Assembly: GCA_026982335.1 (NCBI GenBank) | Contig: JALSHH010000017.1 | Span: 17,076-81,075 of the forward strand | From: Phycisphaerales bacterium | GTDB taxonomy: Bacteria; Planctomycetota; Phycisphaerae; Phycisphaerales; UBA1924 | Direction: 5' to 3' | DNA length: 64,000 nucleotides | Shown here: positions 44,989 to 53,378 of the stretch, one piece after another | Position numbering within the stretch: the first letter of the stretch is position 1 | How the letters are laid out: every line of letters begins with the position of its first letter | Program-made: the position numbers and the translations under genes | The notes under the pieces: model-generated | What the model was told of the DNA's origin: nothing | The model's database searches: none | What the model saw: only the letters and a program-made list of their open reading frames with translations

Positions 44989-45434
44989 GTGAGCATCTCC
45001 TTGAATCTGGTCCGGATCAATCGTTCGAGCTCGTCAGCCACCTCACGATAGACCTCGACAGGTTGCCCGATTGGATCGGCAATGGGATGAATCGCATCGA
45101 GCGGAAAAACTTTATCTGCTGATTCGGGCACCATCGCGATCACCGCATGGGCGTGGGCAGGAGTCATGGTAAAAATGACCCCGGCCCGGTCAATAAGCTG
45201 GGCGGTGAGCTGCTTCGATCGGTGCCCGTTCAAATCAATTCCTCGATCACCAAGCACCTCAATTGCCTGAAGCGATGCCCCATGCCCATCCTCGGCAGCC
45301 ACCCCCGCCGAATCCACCGTAATGGTCCTTTCTGAGGGTTCAGACCCATCAATAATTGCCTGAGCGATTGCCTGAGCCATTGGCGATCGGCAGGTGTTTC
45401 CAGTACAAACAAATAAGACACAGGTGTTGAACAT
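44985..45434 (-). CDS. Low-molecular-weight phosphatase, protein-arginine-phosphatase-like (YwlE type)
   Basis: A 149-residue LMW protein-tyrosine-phosphatase-fold enzyme. The signature CTGNTCRSPMA gives the nucleophile C10, R16 and S17, and HPIADPIG supplies the general-acid aspartate. The threonine at position 14 aligns with Thr11 of Bacillus YwlE, the residue that selects phosphoarginine over phosphotyrosine. No McsB-type arginine kinase is visible in the window. The frame extends upstream to 45614, but ATG 45434 is the family start. It overlaps rpiB by four bases and is divergent from dnaA across the putative origin. Confidence 0.9.
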   Translation of the reverse strand: MFNTCVLFVCTGNTCRSPMAQAIAQAIIDGSEPSERTITVDSAGVAAEDGHGASLQAIEVLGDRGIDLNGHRSKQLTAQLIDRAGVIFTMTPAHAHAVIAMVPESADKVFPLDAIHPIADPIGQPVEVYREVADELERLIRTRFKEMLT

Positions 45435-45676
45435 CAACTTCGTTACGCCTTTCTTCACATTCCGATTCCGCGATCCACCGGCACCCTTCTCGCCCTTATT
45501 TTCGGAAAACTTTTTCCAGGAATTTTTTTCCCCCGGCGAATCACCCTTCCCCCGTAAAATCCTGTTTTCAATCAATTCGTTTGAACAGGCAAAGGGTAAC
45601 GCAAATCGACACATGATGCAATTTTACAAATTATGGATAACTCGAAACCAACCGATGAGTATTTTTAGGTGAACAA

Positions 45677-45685
45677 TGTGGATAA
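45677..45685 (-). promoter_or_regulatory. DnaA box, perfect match to TTATCCACA
   Basis: The plus strand reads TGTGGATAA, the reverse complement of the E. coli R1-type consensus. It lies 161 bp upstream of the dnaA start codon. One-mismatch relatives lie at 45632-45640 and 45766-45774. Confidence 0.8.
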
Positions 45686-45700
45686 CTTGCAAGAGAAAGG

Positions 45701-45730
45701 TTGACAACGATAGCCACGAGTGATTAGGGT
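45701..45730 (+). promoter_or_regulatory. Possible dnaA promoter
   Basis: TTGACA (45701-45706), an 18-bp spacer and TAGGGT (45725-45730). The -35 is perfect; the -10 is poor in the middle. It lies 15 bp downstream of the perfect DnaA box, so DnaA could repress it. Confidence 0.45.
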
Positions 45731-45846
45731 ATAGGACGAAGGAAAAAACTGGGTCACATTCATGCTGTGGATCACCGACCTGGTTTTGTAAACGCTCACC
45801 GCAGCCTCTCCACTGGGCTGCTTAGTTGATTGAAAGCAGTTCAACT

Positions 45847-47379
45847 ATGCCAGACCATGATTATCAGGTCTTGGACGATGTCCTTGCGCACATCCGTGCC
45901 GAACACCCTGCGGTTGCCCGCAGGTGGTTTGACGAACTTGAACCTTTGGGTATTGTTTCAGGGGCCTTTGGTGTCCGTGCCCATTCGGATCTTCATCGCG
46001 ATTATCTCCGTCGAAACGGACTTGATGCTTTTAATGACGCGGTGCGTTCAGTCACCGGTCAGCTCATTGCCGTTCGAATGCTCGGCCCCGATGATGAGTG
46101 GATCTCAGCACCCTCCAATGCCCAATCAACCTCCCAATCGGTCAGCAAATCTGCCAAATCGCACCTCATTTCTGTGAATGATTCTCCAGATGCCCCCGCT
46201 TCTGAGCCTCATACCAATATTGAGGTGCTGACCGATACTTCGGCCTTCGCGTCGGCCGTGTCAGCATACAATCCCATACAGAGACCAAAATCAAAACGAA
46301 CCCATATTTCCTCCGAACGCGCCTGGCTCGACCACAATGATGCGTTACCGATCAATCCTGACTATGGATTCGAGCAATTTGTCATCGGCGAAAACAACCA
46401 AATTCCTCACGCAGCAGCCATCGCCGTCTCCGAAAATCCCGGACATGCCTACAACCCACTCTTTATCCATGGGGGGGTCGGACTCGGAAAGACCCACCTG
46501 CTCCAAGCCATCTGCCTGAGAATCAAACAACAGCATCCCGGAATCACAATGCGATACCTCTCATGCGATGGGTTCATGACCCAATACATCAACGCGGTTC
46601 AATCCGCCCGGATGGTCGAGTTCCGACACGCCTTTCGCGATATTGACCTCTTGGTCATCGATGACATCCATTTTCTTGCCAAGCGAGACCGAACACAAGA
46701 AGAATTCTTCCACACCTTCAACGACCTCTACCAAACCAACAAACAAATCATCATCAGCTCAGACTCACCTCCCGAAGATATCCCCAATCTCGAAGATCGA
46801 CTGACTTCACGGTTCCTGTGGGGATTGGTCGTTCAGATTGAAAAACCTGGATTCGAGACCCGGGTTGAAATCCTCAAACGCAAAGCCCATGACCGCGGGC
46901 TTGAGCTCCCTGACAATATCGCCAGTGAGATTGCCCAACATATCGACACCAATATCCGTGAGCTTGAAGGGGCGATTACCAAGCTCCAAATCGTCGCGAG
47001 CATCGCAAAAAAATCGATTGACCTTGAACTTACCCATAAAGCACTGGGCACCGAATTTGCCTCCCCAGCCTCCATCACTGCCGGACAAGGCCCGACAATC
47101 GAACACATTATCTCTGAAGTCTCCACTTTCTTTCATATCAAGCGCTCCGACCTGCTGGGCAAGCGTCGGCACAAATCCGTCGCCCATCCACGCCAAATCG
47201 GAATGTACCTAACCCGCCAACTCACCAAACACTCGCTCGAAGAAATCGGCGCTCATTTCGGCGGGCGGGATCACACCACGGTAATGCATGCTGTGCGATC
47301 AATCTCCAAAAAATGTAAAGACGATCCCGAACTCCTCGGCCAAGTCCGCATGCTTGAATCACGCCTGAAACAACTCTAA
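45847..47379 (+). CDS. dnaA: Chromosomal replication initiator DnaA
   Basis: An AAA+ ATPase that opens oriC and controls its own gene. The 510-residue product has an N-terminal domain I (about residues 1-80), a linker of about 90 residues that is Ser/Ala-rich, then the AAA+ core with Walker A GGVGLGKTH at 209-217 and Walker B LLVIDDIHFL. Domain IV ends with the DNA-binding signature FGGRDHTTVMHAV (D475, H476). TTG 45826 is an in-frame alternative; ATG 45847 is preferred. The linker is longer than in many species. No dnaN or recF follows; tadA and tatC lie downstream on the opposite strand. Confidence 0.98.
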   Translation: MPDHDYQVLDDVLAHIRAEHPAVARRWFDELEPLGIVSGAFGVRAHSDLHRDYLRRNGLDAFNDAVRSVTGQLIAVRMLGPDDEWISAPSNAQSTSQSVSKSAKSHLISVNDSPDAPASEPHTNIEVLTDTSAFASAVSAYNPIQRPKSKRTHISSERAWLDHNDALPINPDYGFEQFVIGENNQIPHAAAIAVSENPGHAYNPLFIHGGVGLGKTHLLQAICLRIKQQHPGITMRYLSCDGFMTQYINAVQSARMVEFRHAFRDIDLLVIDDIHFLAKRDRTQEEFFHTFNDLYQTNKQIIISSDSPPEDIPNLEDRLTSRFLWGLVVQIEKPGFETRVEILKRKAHDRGLELPDNIASEIAQHIDTNIRELEGAITKLQIVASIAKKSIDLELTHKALGTEFASPASITAGQGPTIEHIISEVSTFFHIKRSDLLGKRRHKSVAHPRQIGMYLTRQLTKHSLEEIGAHFGGRDHTTVMHAVRSISKKCKDDPELLGQVRMLESRLKQL

Positions 47380-47712
47380 ACGCGCACCCCTGGCTGACAA
47401 CAAATCGGTGGATATACGGTGGGTATCTTGGGTATTGCGCCCCAATGCGCTCGGACATCGCGCCCATATTTTGGACAAAACGCCCTGGACCCAATACTGA
47501 ACTCCAGATGCCCGAGCGCTATCGACAAACAATTGGCAAGATATCCCGAACACTCTTGCTCTTGAACCGCATGTTTGACAGGGATTTATCGACGATTGCG
47601 TGTGGTTGTCCCACAACAGGGCGCTCTTCTAACCACCATCACCCAATTTCTTTATGAGCTGATTTCTAAAGAGAAAGCCATCTGATCGATTTGTATGAGA
47701 TTATGGAATGAA
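47380..47712. other. Intergenic region between dnaA and tadA
   Basis: 333 bp without a convincing gene. It holds a short hairpin (TGTGG-TTGTC-CCACA, 47600-47614) without a T-run and no clear DnaA box. No terminator with a strong stem and T-run was found for either converging gene. Confidence 0.5.
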
Positions 47713-48237
47713 TCACGGATTGGACTTGGAACGATCTCGCAACGAACGGAAGAAATCTTTGAGTTGCTGACTGCATTGTGTCTCTTCGAGGCGGGGAATA
47801 ATCTGGCACCGATGGTTGAGCCTAGGATCATCGCAAAGTTGGTAGAGTGTTCTGACCGCACCGGCTTTGGGATCAGAGGCTCCGTAAACCAATCGACCGA
47901 TTCTGGAATTAACGATCAGTCCAGCACACATCGGGCAGGGTTCGAGGGTAACGACGAGGGTGCAGTGGTTGAGACGCCAATCGGCAATGGATTGACAAGC
48001 TTGTGTAATGGCGGTGAACTCGGCGTGCCCGGCGGGGTTCTGATGCATCTCACGGGTGTTGTGGGCCGATGCGAGGATATCGCCCGTTGCGGTGTCATAG
48101 ACGATCGCACCCACAGGCACCTCGCCGAGTGCTGAAGCCTCTTCAGCGAGCTCAAGAGCCCGGCGCATCATCAAGCGGTCAAGTTTGGTAGGAAGGGATT
48201 CAGCGGGTGTTGACGGATTGGATTTTGAGTGGGTCAT
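47713..48237 (-). CDS. tadA: tRNA-specific adenosine deaminase
   Basis: Converts adenosine 34 to inosine in the anticodon of tRNA-Arg(ACG). The 174-residue product has the zinc/catalytic motif NPAGHAEFTAI (His-Ala-Glu) and LEPCPMCAGLIV (two zinc cysteines), with VPVGAIVYD upstream. About 20 polar residues precede the usual start of the domain. It is six bases after tatC on the same strand. Confidence 0.95.
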   Translation of the reverse strand: MTHSKSNPSTPAESLPTKLDRLMMRRALELAEEASALGEVPVGAIVYDTATGDILASAHNTREMHQNPAGHAEFTAITQACQSIADWRLNHCTLVVTLEPCPMCAGLIVNSRIGRLVYGASDPKAGAVRTLYQLCDDPRLNHRCQIIPRLEETQCSQQLKDFFRSLRDRSKSNP

Positions 48238-48243
48238 TCGGGT

Positions 48244-49311
48244 TCATTTTCCTTCGCCTGCATCTTCATCAGTGGTGGCATCGGGATCTTGAGAATCGTT
48301 CATGTGGGTCGAGTGAACGACTTTTTCAATTGGAAGCACTTTGAGAATGAACAACCCAAGCTCGTAGAGCAAATACAAAGGGGTGGCCAAGAGCATCATC
48401 GACAATGGGTCGGCAGGGGTCATCAGGGCGCCGAGAATCAGGCTGGCTGTGATGGCATGTTTGCGATACTTGGTCATAAGTACCGGATTGAGTATGCCGA
48501 TCCAGCCCAGCATTACGACAACGACAGGGGTTTGGAAGGCAATTCCGAAAGCAATTCCCATATTGAGAATTGTCTTGATGTATTCGGATATTCGGTATTG
48601 CTGGGCAATTCCGATATCCGAGGTGAGGTTGATGACACGGATAATTGGTTCGCCATCTTCGACACCTACACAAACTCGGTGTTGAAGCAGGGCCTGGTTG
48701 ATCCACATCATGCCCGGAGTCGGATCGGGTGGATCGGCTTGAAGGACAGGGATCATTGGGAAGACGATCTCATTGGGCACAGGTGCGGTCGGAACGCGCA
48801 GTTCACCACTGACATTGGCGCCAAATCCGATAAAGAACGCCAAAATCACTGGTAAGATGATGAAGTAAAGAAAGAGCATGCTCAGTACTGTGAGTAGGGC
48901 AGAAAACGGGATCAGGAGATGGACGATTTTGCGTTCGTGCCTGTAGAGTCCCGGCGAGATGAAGAGCCAGAGCTGGTAGAGTAACCACGGTGACCCAAAC
49001 AGAATGGTTACAATCAACGCAATCTGCATAACAGCGCCGAAGGTCTCAAACATCCCTGTGGCAAGCAATTGGGACCCTTGGCCAGCTTTGGTGAGTTGGT
49101 TGCGGGCCGGCTCGAGAAGCATTTGAAGCAGGGGACGCCCAAAGGCAAAGGCAACAACAAAAATCGGGATGACACCAACGAGTGCCAAAAAAACCCGTTT
49201 TCTCAGATCGTCAAGATGGTCGCCAAAGGACATGACTGCTGCATCGGATAACCCAAACGAATCAGGTTCGTCGCGGCCTGGGAGCTGACTTGGTGATCGT
49301 GTGCTGAACAT
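48244..49311 (-). CDS. tatC: Sec-independent protein translocase TatC with a long periplasmic insertion
   Basis: The core receptor of the twin-arginine export system. The 355-residue product is about 100 longer than E. coli TatC. It keeps HLDDLRKRVF at the first helix, the FETFGAV segment, and PWLLYQLWLFISPGLYRHERK. Six helices are predicted, with the last two short. Between helices 3 and 4, about residues 165-235, lies an extra stretch of 70 residues, polar and proline-rich, that standard TatC proteins lack. A 20-residue N-terminal and a charged C-terminal extension are also present. Start 49311 is the first ATG of the frame. TatA/B genes were not seen. Confidence 0.93.
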   Translation of the reverse strand: MFSTRSPSQLPGRDEPDSFGLSDAAVMSFGDHLDDLRKRVFLALVGVIPIFVVAFAFGRPLLQMLLEPARNQLTKAGQGSQLLATGMFETFGAVMQIALIVTILFGSPWLLYQLWLFISPGLYRHERKIVHLLIPFSALLTVLSMLFLYFIILPVILAFFIGFGANVSGELRVPTAPVPNEIVFPMIPVLQADPPDPTPGMMWINQALLQHRVCVGVEDGEPIIRVINLTSDIGIAQQYRISEYIKTILNMGIAFGIAFQTPVVVVMLGWIGILNPVLMTKYRKHAITASLILGALMTPADPLSMMLLATPLYLLYELGLFILKVLPIEKVVHSTHMNDSQDPDATTDEDAGEGK

Positions 49312-49516
49312 TGGACAGGGCCAGTATCGTATACAAAGAAGCTAGGGTGGTTTCAAAGTGTTGTGCAGGAATAAATTGATTCAAAAATCCGACAAAATAG
49401 ACAGAAATAAACCAACCGAGCATCTTAGCAAGGACGAAAGAGCACGATTCGTTTATTAGCATCGCGACGGGGCACGGTAGAGCATAACGATTGGAAACAA
49501 CAAAGGGCAACGACGC

Positions 49517-50113
49517 GTGGATGAGCAGAGTTTGAGCGAGTCGGTGATCCAGGCAGCCATCGCAGGGGATCGTGGTGCGCTCGATCAGCTATGGAGACAA
49601 TCTCGGCGTTGGGTCGGTGCGATTCTCTTGGCACACAAACCTCGCGAGGCAGATATTGAAGATCTTTTGCAAGTAGTGGCGATGCAGGTCTGTCGAAAAA
49701 TTTCAATGGTTCATGAACCCAAAGCATTCAAGTCCTGGTTACGGACCGTTGCAATCAATGTTGCACGCGAAGAAGGACGAAAAGTGAATCGGTGCAAACG
49801 ATCCATGATCGGGTTGACAGGCATGGTGCGTATTCGCCAGAACCAGAAGGATCTGGAATCGGGTGACGCAATCATGACAGATTGGGATGAATCACAATGC
49901 GTTTTTCAAGCAGTAATGTCACTTCCTTTAGGGTATCGTGAGCCGGTACTCCTGCGCTGTATGCGATCAATGAGTTATCAGCAAATTGGCGAAGTGCTTG
50001 ATTTGCCAGTCACAACAATCGAGACACGACTAGCCAGAGGAAGAAAAATGCTCAAAGAAATATTGGCACATCAAGATTCTGAACACAAAAACTTGCTTTG
50101 TAGCAAAATGTAG
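49517..50113 (+). CDS. ECF-type RNA polymerase sigma factor
   Basis: A 198-residue group IV sigma factor. Region 2 (about residues 20-85) includes ADIEDLLQVVAMQVCRKI and FKSWLRTVAINVAREEGRK. Region 4 (about 130-185) includes LPLGYREPVLLRCMRSMSYQQIGEVLDLPVTTIETRLARGRKML. The start is GTG 49517, since the nearby ATG is in another frame. It is followed ten bases later by a membrane protein and then a secreted PDZ protein, a layout of sigma/anti-sigma/target. Codon use here is AT-richer than in the neighbouring exopolysaccharide region. Confidence 0.92.
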   Translation: MDEQSLSESVIQAAIAGDRGALDQLWRQSRRWVGAILLAHKPREADIEDLLQVVAMQVCRKISMVHEPKAFKSWLRTVAINVAREEGRKVNRCKRSMIGLTGMVRIRQNQKDLESGDAIMTDWDESQCVFQAVMSLPLGYREPVLLRCMRSMSYQQIGEVLDLPVTTIETRLARGRKMLKEILAHQDSEHKNLLCSKM

Positions 50114-50123
50114 GAAATAGATA

Positions 50124-50798
50124 ATGAGTACCTATGAATCAAATGAGCAATCAATTGCCAGTTCGTCAAATGATGAACGAGATATATTGATTTCTCGCAT
50201 TGTCGATGGAGTTGCAACCAATGCAGATTGGATGAGTTTTCGTGTACTAGCAGATAACGATCCGACGATTTGGTATGAGTTAGCAGATGTGCAACGACTT
50301 CATGATTTGGTATTTCAATGTGTGCAAAATGAACTTGCAGCTACCGATCGTGTCGAGTTACCCGGAGGATTGATTGATGATCGCCCGATGCGTGTTCGGA
50401 TGGAGGTTGCTTCACGCTGGGGTGGATGGGTAGCAGCAGCAATTGTGCTGGTATGGTTCTTTGGCCAATCAGATGCGCCAACAATTTTGAATGATCATGA
50501 TTCGGCTACCGCAGGAATACTCGGTTCGAGTATTTTGCTCGACCAAGCCAAGCCAGACCAAGCGTTTGATCAGTATCTTTCGTCTGGGCAAATCTTGGGG
50601 CAGGTTGTCGGAGAGATGCCTGATCGGGTTGTTATTGAAACCCGTCCGATGCCCGATGGCACGATCGAAGTATTGTATTTGCGTCAGATCATCGAACGCC
50701 AGGTGATCGATCATGCATATCGCGAGGTGCGTGATGAAATGGGCAATGTGTTTTCGGTGCCTGTGAAACTCTCGCCAAACATTGAAAAATTGTTTTGA
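50124..50798 (+). CDS. Putative anti-sigma membrane protein
   Basis: A 224-residue protein with an N-terminal cytoplasmic-size domain (about 1-95), one hydrophobic helix (GGWVAAAIVLVWFFG, about 99-113) and a C-terminal domain of about 110 residues outside. The position ten bases after an ECF sigma factor and the topology are typical of anti-sigma factors, but no zinc-binding HxxxCxxC motif is visible, so this is not a ZAS-type protein. The N-terminal DILISRIVDGVATNADWMSF segment recalls the helical part of planctomycete anti-sigma proteins. Function is inferred from context. Confidence 0.65.
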   Translation: MSTYESNEQSIASSSNDERDILISRIVDGVATNADWMSFRVLADNDPTIWYELADVQRLHDLVFQCVQNELAATDRVELPGGLIDDRPMRVRMEVASRWGGWVAAAIVLVWFFGQSDAPTILNDHDSATAGILGSSILLDQAKPDQAFDQYLSSGQILGQVVGEMPDRVVIETRPMPDGTIEVLYLRQIIERQVIDHAYREVRDEMGNVFSVPVKLSPNIEKLF

Positions 50799-50900
50799 AG
50801 AAGAAGTTGACACTTGCCGACAGTGCCTCGGACCAGGCGCATCCGATGATAGAGAGATAGACCGTACCAATAACCAAATCGGTATACAGGAGAATCGACC

Positions 50901-52232
50901 ATGAACACTCTTAACACACTCAATAAAAAGGCAATCATCGCGATGATGGTTATGTCGACCGGAATTGCCGTGTCGTTGGCCCGCGCCCAGTTTCAAATCG
51001 AGCATTCAGCAAAAAATGAAACGCAGTTGTCAAAGGAAATTCAGGGAACAGTCACTGTGTATCAGGACGACGATAAAGACGGAATCCGGTATAAGGTAAA
51101 GATTATCAATGATGACATTGTGCTTGCATCACTCAACGGCGAAGATTTCAGCAAAGACCGAATCAAAATCAAAGATGATGTGTTGGTTTTCATGAGCGAA
51201 AACGGGAAGATACTTCATGAAATCAAATTTCCTAAATTTCGAAAGTCCAATGACCGATTGCATGGCACACATGTTTGGAGCACAGTACAAGATGATGGTC
51301 TTGTTGGTACAAGCGAAAATGACTTTGTGATTAATCTGCCTTCAACTCCAAAAGACGCAAAAGATGGCCAATCTATCGCCAAGGAGCGGGAGAATCCGCC
51401 CAGAGTTATGCTCGGGATCACTTTTGGCGAGCCTTCAAAGGTTCTTCGCAAGCATCTCAAGCTTAACGGTGATGTCCATGCGATTCTTGTGGAGAAGGTA
51501 ATCGAAGGACTCCCGGCAGCTCTTGCTGGGATTGAAGAGTACGATGTCATTGTTTCAATCGATGGCAGCGAGCAGGCCGACGGCGAAACGCTCACAAAGA
51601 TACTCTCGGAAAAAGAACCTGGTGATACGATAAAACTCGCTGTACTTCGTGGTGGCGAAAAACTCAAAATCAAAGTTAAACTTGCCAAGTACGATGCCCA
51701 GGCCCTCGGTGCAGTTACGGTGTTGTCTAGTAATATGGTTGTCAACGAAGGTGACGACACGACTTTCTTTAGCGTAACAGGCGATGATATGCTGGATATT
51801 CTTGCTGAGCTTGAAGAGCTTGAAAGCCAGCTCGATAAACAAGAGGAGTCCAAAGGGAGAGAAATTGGGAAAATGTTGCGCCAACGGCTCATCGAATCAG
51901 TTGAGCGCCGCGATATGGCTGCGAGCATGCGGGCCAAGGCGATAGATGCAATGCGTGATGCTCAGCGGCAGATGGTTGAGTTCCGCGATGGAAAACTCGT
52001 CGTGCGTCTAGAGGAAGGGGTGGAGGGCTCTTTGCGTAAATTTCACAACGATACTCGTGATCGCACCCGCGAAATTGCTGGAAGGGTGATCGATGCTCGT
52101 ATGAGTTCAATGGAAGAACGCCTTGAAGCGATCGAAGATCAGCTTGATCGTCAGATCGACGAGCTCGACGAACAGATGGATCGACTGGCCAAGATGTTTG
52201 AGCGGCTGATGGATGCCCTCGAAGATCATTAA
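50901..52232 (+). CDS. Secreted PDZ-domain protein with C-terminal coiled coil
   Basis: A 443-residue predicted exported protein (signal sequence ending near LARAQ). A beta-rich region (about 30-120) is followed by a PDZ domain at about 165-265: VMLGITFGE, GLPAALAGIEEYDVIVSIDG and a final strand LKIKVKL. The rest, about 290-443, is a charged helical region with a strong coiled coil (for example EERLEAIEDQLDRQIDELDE). No protease catalytic site is visible, so it is not a DegP homologue. It lies 102 bp after the anti-sigma-like gene and ends with an intrinsic terminator, so it may be the last gene or the target of the sigma factor. Confidence 0.8.
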   Translation: MNTLNTLNKKAIIAMMVMSTGIAVSLARAQFQIEHSAKNETQLSKEIQGTVTVYQDDDKDGIRYKVKIINDDIVLASLNGEDFSKDRIKIKDDVLVFMSENGKILHEIKFPKFRKSNDRLHGTHVWSTVQDDGLVGTSENDFVINLPSTPKDAKDGQSIAKERENPPRVMLGITFGEPSKVLRKHLKLNGDVHAILVEKVIEGLPAALAGIEEYDVIVSIDGSEQADGETLTKILSEKEPGDTIKLAVLRGGEKLKIKVKLAKYDAQALGAVTVLSSNMVVNEGDDTTFFSVTGDDMLDILAELEELESQLDKQEESKGREIGKMLRQRLIESVERRDMAASMRAKAIDAMRDAQRQMVEFRDGKLVVRLEEGVEGSLRKFHNDTRDRTREIAGRVIDARMSSMEERLEAIEDQLDRQIDELDEQMDRLAKMFERLMDALEDH

Positions 52233-52400
52233 ACTTGATGAACAACTAAAAAAATGCACCCTTGTTGAAGTTGGTTTGTGAAACCTTTGAAATCAGAAGC
52301 GTTCCAATCCCAATTACCGATCAGCTCTTCTCGAATGAACCTGTTCTGATGAGCTCAAAATCTGACCACGACGCCGATCCTGGTTCCACAGGATCGACAC

Positions 52401-52440
52401 CGGCAGCTGCGCGACGAGACCCCATGCAGCTGCCGTTTTT
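52401..52440 (+). terminator. Intrinsic terminator of the sigma/anti-sigma/PDZ cluster
   Basis: A perfect 10-bp stem, CGGCAGCTGC (52401-52410) with GCAGCTGCCG (52426-52435), is followed by five T residues and then a T-rich tail. Confidence 0.9.
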
Positions 52441-52708
52441 CATTTTAATTGACAGACAATGAAATCGTTTGGTGATGTAATTAGTGGGGTGAAGGGGTAA
52501 GGATGATTTTGTACGGGTGGGCGTTCATCAGTCTGTGAGTGTGCAGCGTGCTGAGGATTTTTGTATCCATGAGTCCAAGAGTGCGAGACATGATTGTGGA
52601 TGAGTTGCTCGGCAAGGTGTTTGGAAGTAGAATAACAGGATCAGATCAAGTACCGTTAAGGCGGAAGATAGGCAATGGTTGGTTGATAATGGGATGAATT
52701 TGAATAAT

Positions 52709-52737
52709 TTGATACCGAGATCAGTATATCTTGATAC
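52709..52737. promoter_or_regulatory. Direct repeat upstream of the Rrf2 regulator
   Basis: TTGATAC occurs at 52709-52715 and at 52731-52737, a 22-bp period (two helical turns), about 70-100 bp before the regulator start. Between them lies an ATAC...GTAT inverted pair. The rest of the 574-bp gap from 52233 holds the upstream terminator and AT-rich sequence without a gene. This would suit an autoregulatory site, but no experimentally known motif is matched. Confidence 0.4.
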
Positions 52738-52806
52738 GATATTGAGGCTTTTATCCGTCTAAAATATGCCTTGTGTATAGACCATACGATTGAGAAGGAT
52801 TTTGCT

Positions 52807-53271
52807 TTGCTCTCACAGACCACCGAATACGCCCTCCGTTCGATGAGTTGTCTTGCTTATATGCCCGACGAGTTGGTCTCAACTGCCCAGCTTGCCGAGG
52901 TTACGCTTGTGCCGATGAATTACCTCGCCAAGGTTCTCCAATTGCTGGCCAAGGCCGATTTGATTACCGGACGCCGAGGGGTTGGTGGGGGATATCGACT
53001 CAAACGCTCAGCTCGTGAAATCTCCATTCTTGATGTCATCAATGCCATTGATCCGATCGAACGAATCACCACATGCCCGCTTCACCTTGACAACCACTCG
53101 GGCAAGCTCTGCCCACTGCACGGGCGACTTGATGCAGCAGCCAAGACTATTATCGAACAGTTTGGTGGTATTTCATTGCATGACATGCTCGCCGAGGACC
53201 CCACCGTTCGGCCGTTGTGCAATACCGAAATGCTCAAGCGAGTCGATCTGACCATGGGTGAGTCGGGCTAA
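52807..53271 (+). CDS. Rrf2-family transcriptional regulator with atypical Fe-S ligands
   Basis: A 154-residue Rrf2-type winged-helix regulator. It begins MLSQTTEYALRSMSCLAY and has the recognition-helix region MNYLAKVLQLLAKADLITGRRGVGGGYRL. IscR binds its [2Fe-2S] cluster with Cys92, Cys98, Cys104 and His107. Here C90, C102 and H105 align with three of these, but the middle cysteine position is asparagine 96, with H93 and H97 close by. An upstream ATG gives a longer frame; TTG 52807 has AAGGA seven bases upstream and gives the family N-terminus. Neighbouring genes (lysS, PDZ cluster) give no clear regulon. It may sense redox or iron-sulfur status. Confidence 0.85.
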   Translation: MLSQTTEYALRSMSCLAYMPDELVSTAQLAEVTLVPMNYLAKVLQLLAKADLITGRRGVGGGYRLKRSAREISILDVINAIDPIERITTCPLHLDNHSGKLCPLHGRLDAAAKTIIEQFGGISLHDMLAEDPTVRPLCNTEMLKRVDLTMGESG

Positions 53272-53378
53272 GGGCAAAGCTGATAAGTCCTTGGATGTTC
53301 GATCTGACCGCACCAGCCCGGAGGGGTACGATCGGTGCGTGAGTAAACACCGCGAACAAACCGAGCATACAATCAATC

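Larger units (their letters stand above)
45435..45846. other. Candidate replication origin region upstream of dnaA
   Basis: A 412-bp gap between the divergent phosphatase gene and dnaA, with AT-rich tracts around 45485-45670. It contains a perfect DnaA box in reverse orientation (45677-45685) and two sites with one mismatch (45632-45640 and 45766-45774). A dnaA promoter candidate lies at 45701-45730. The combination of DnaA boxes, AT-rich DNA and the dnaA gene fits oriC, but box clusters can also serve dnaA autoregulation. GC skew and a longer sequence would be needed to decide. Confidence 0.5.
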
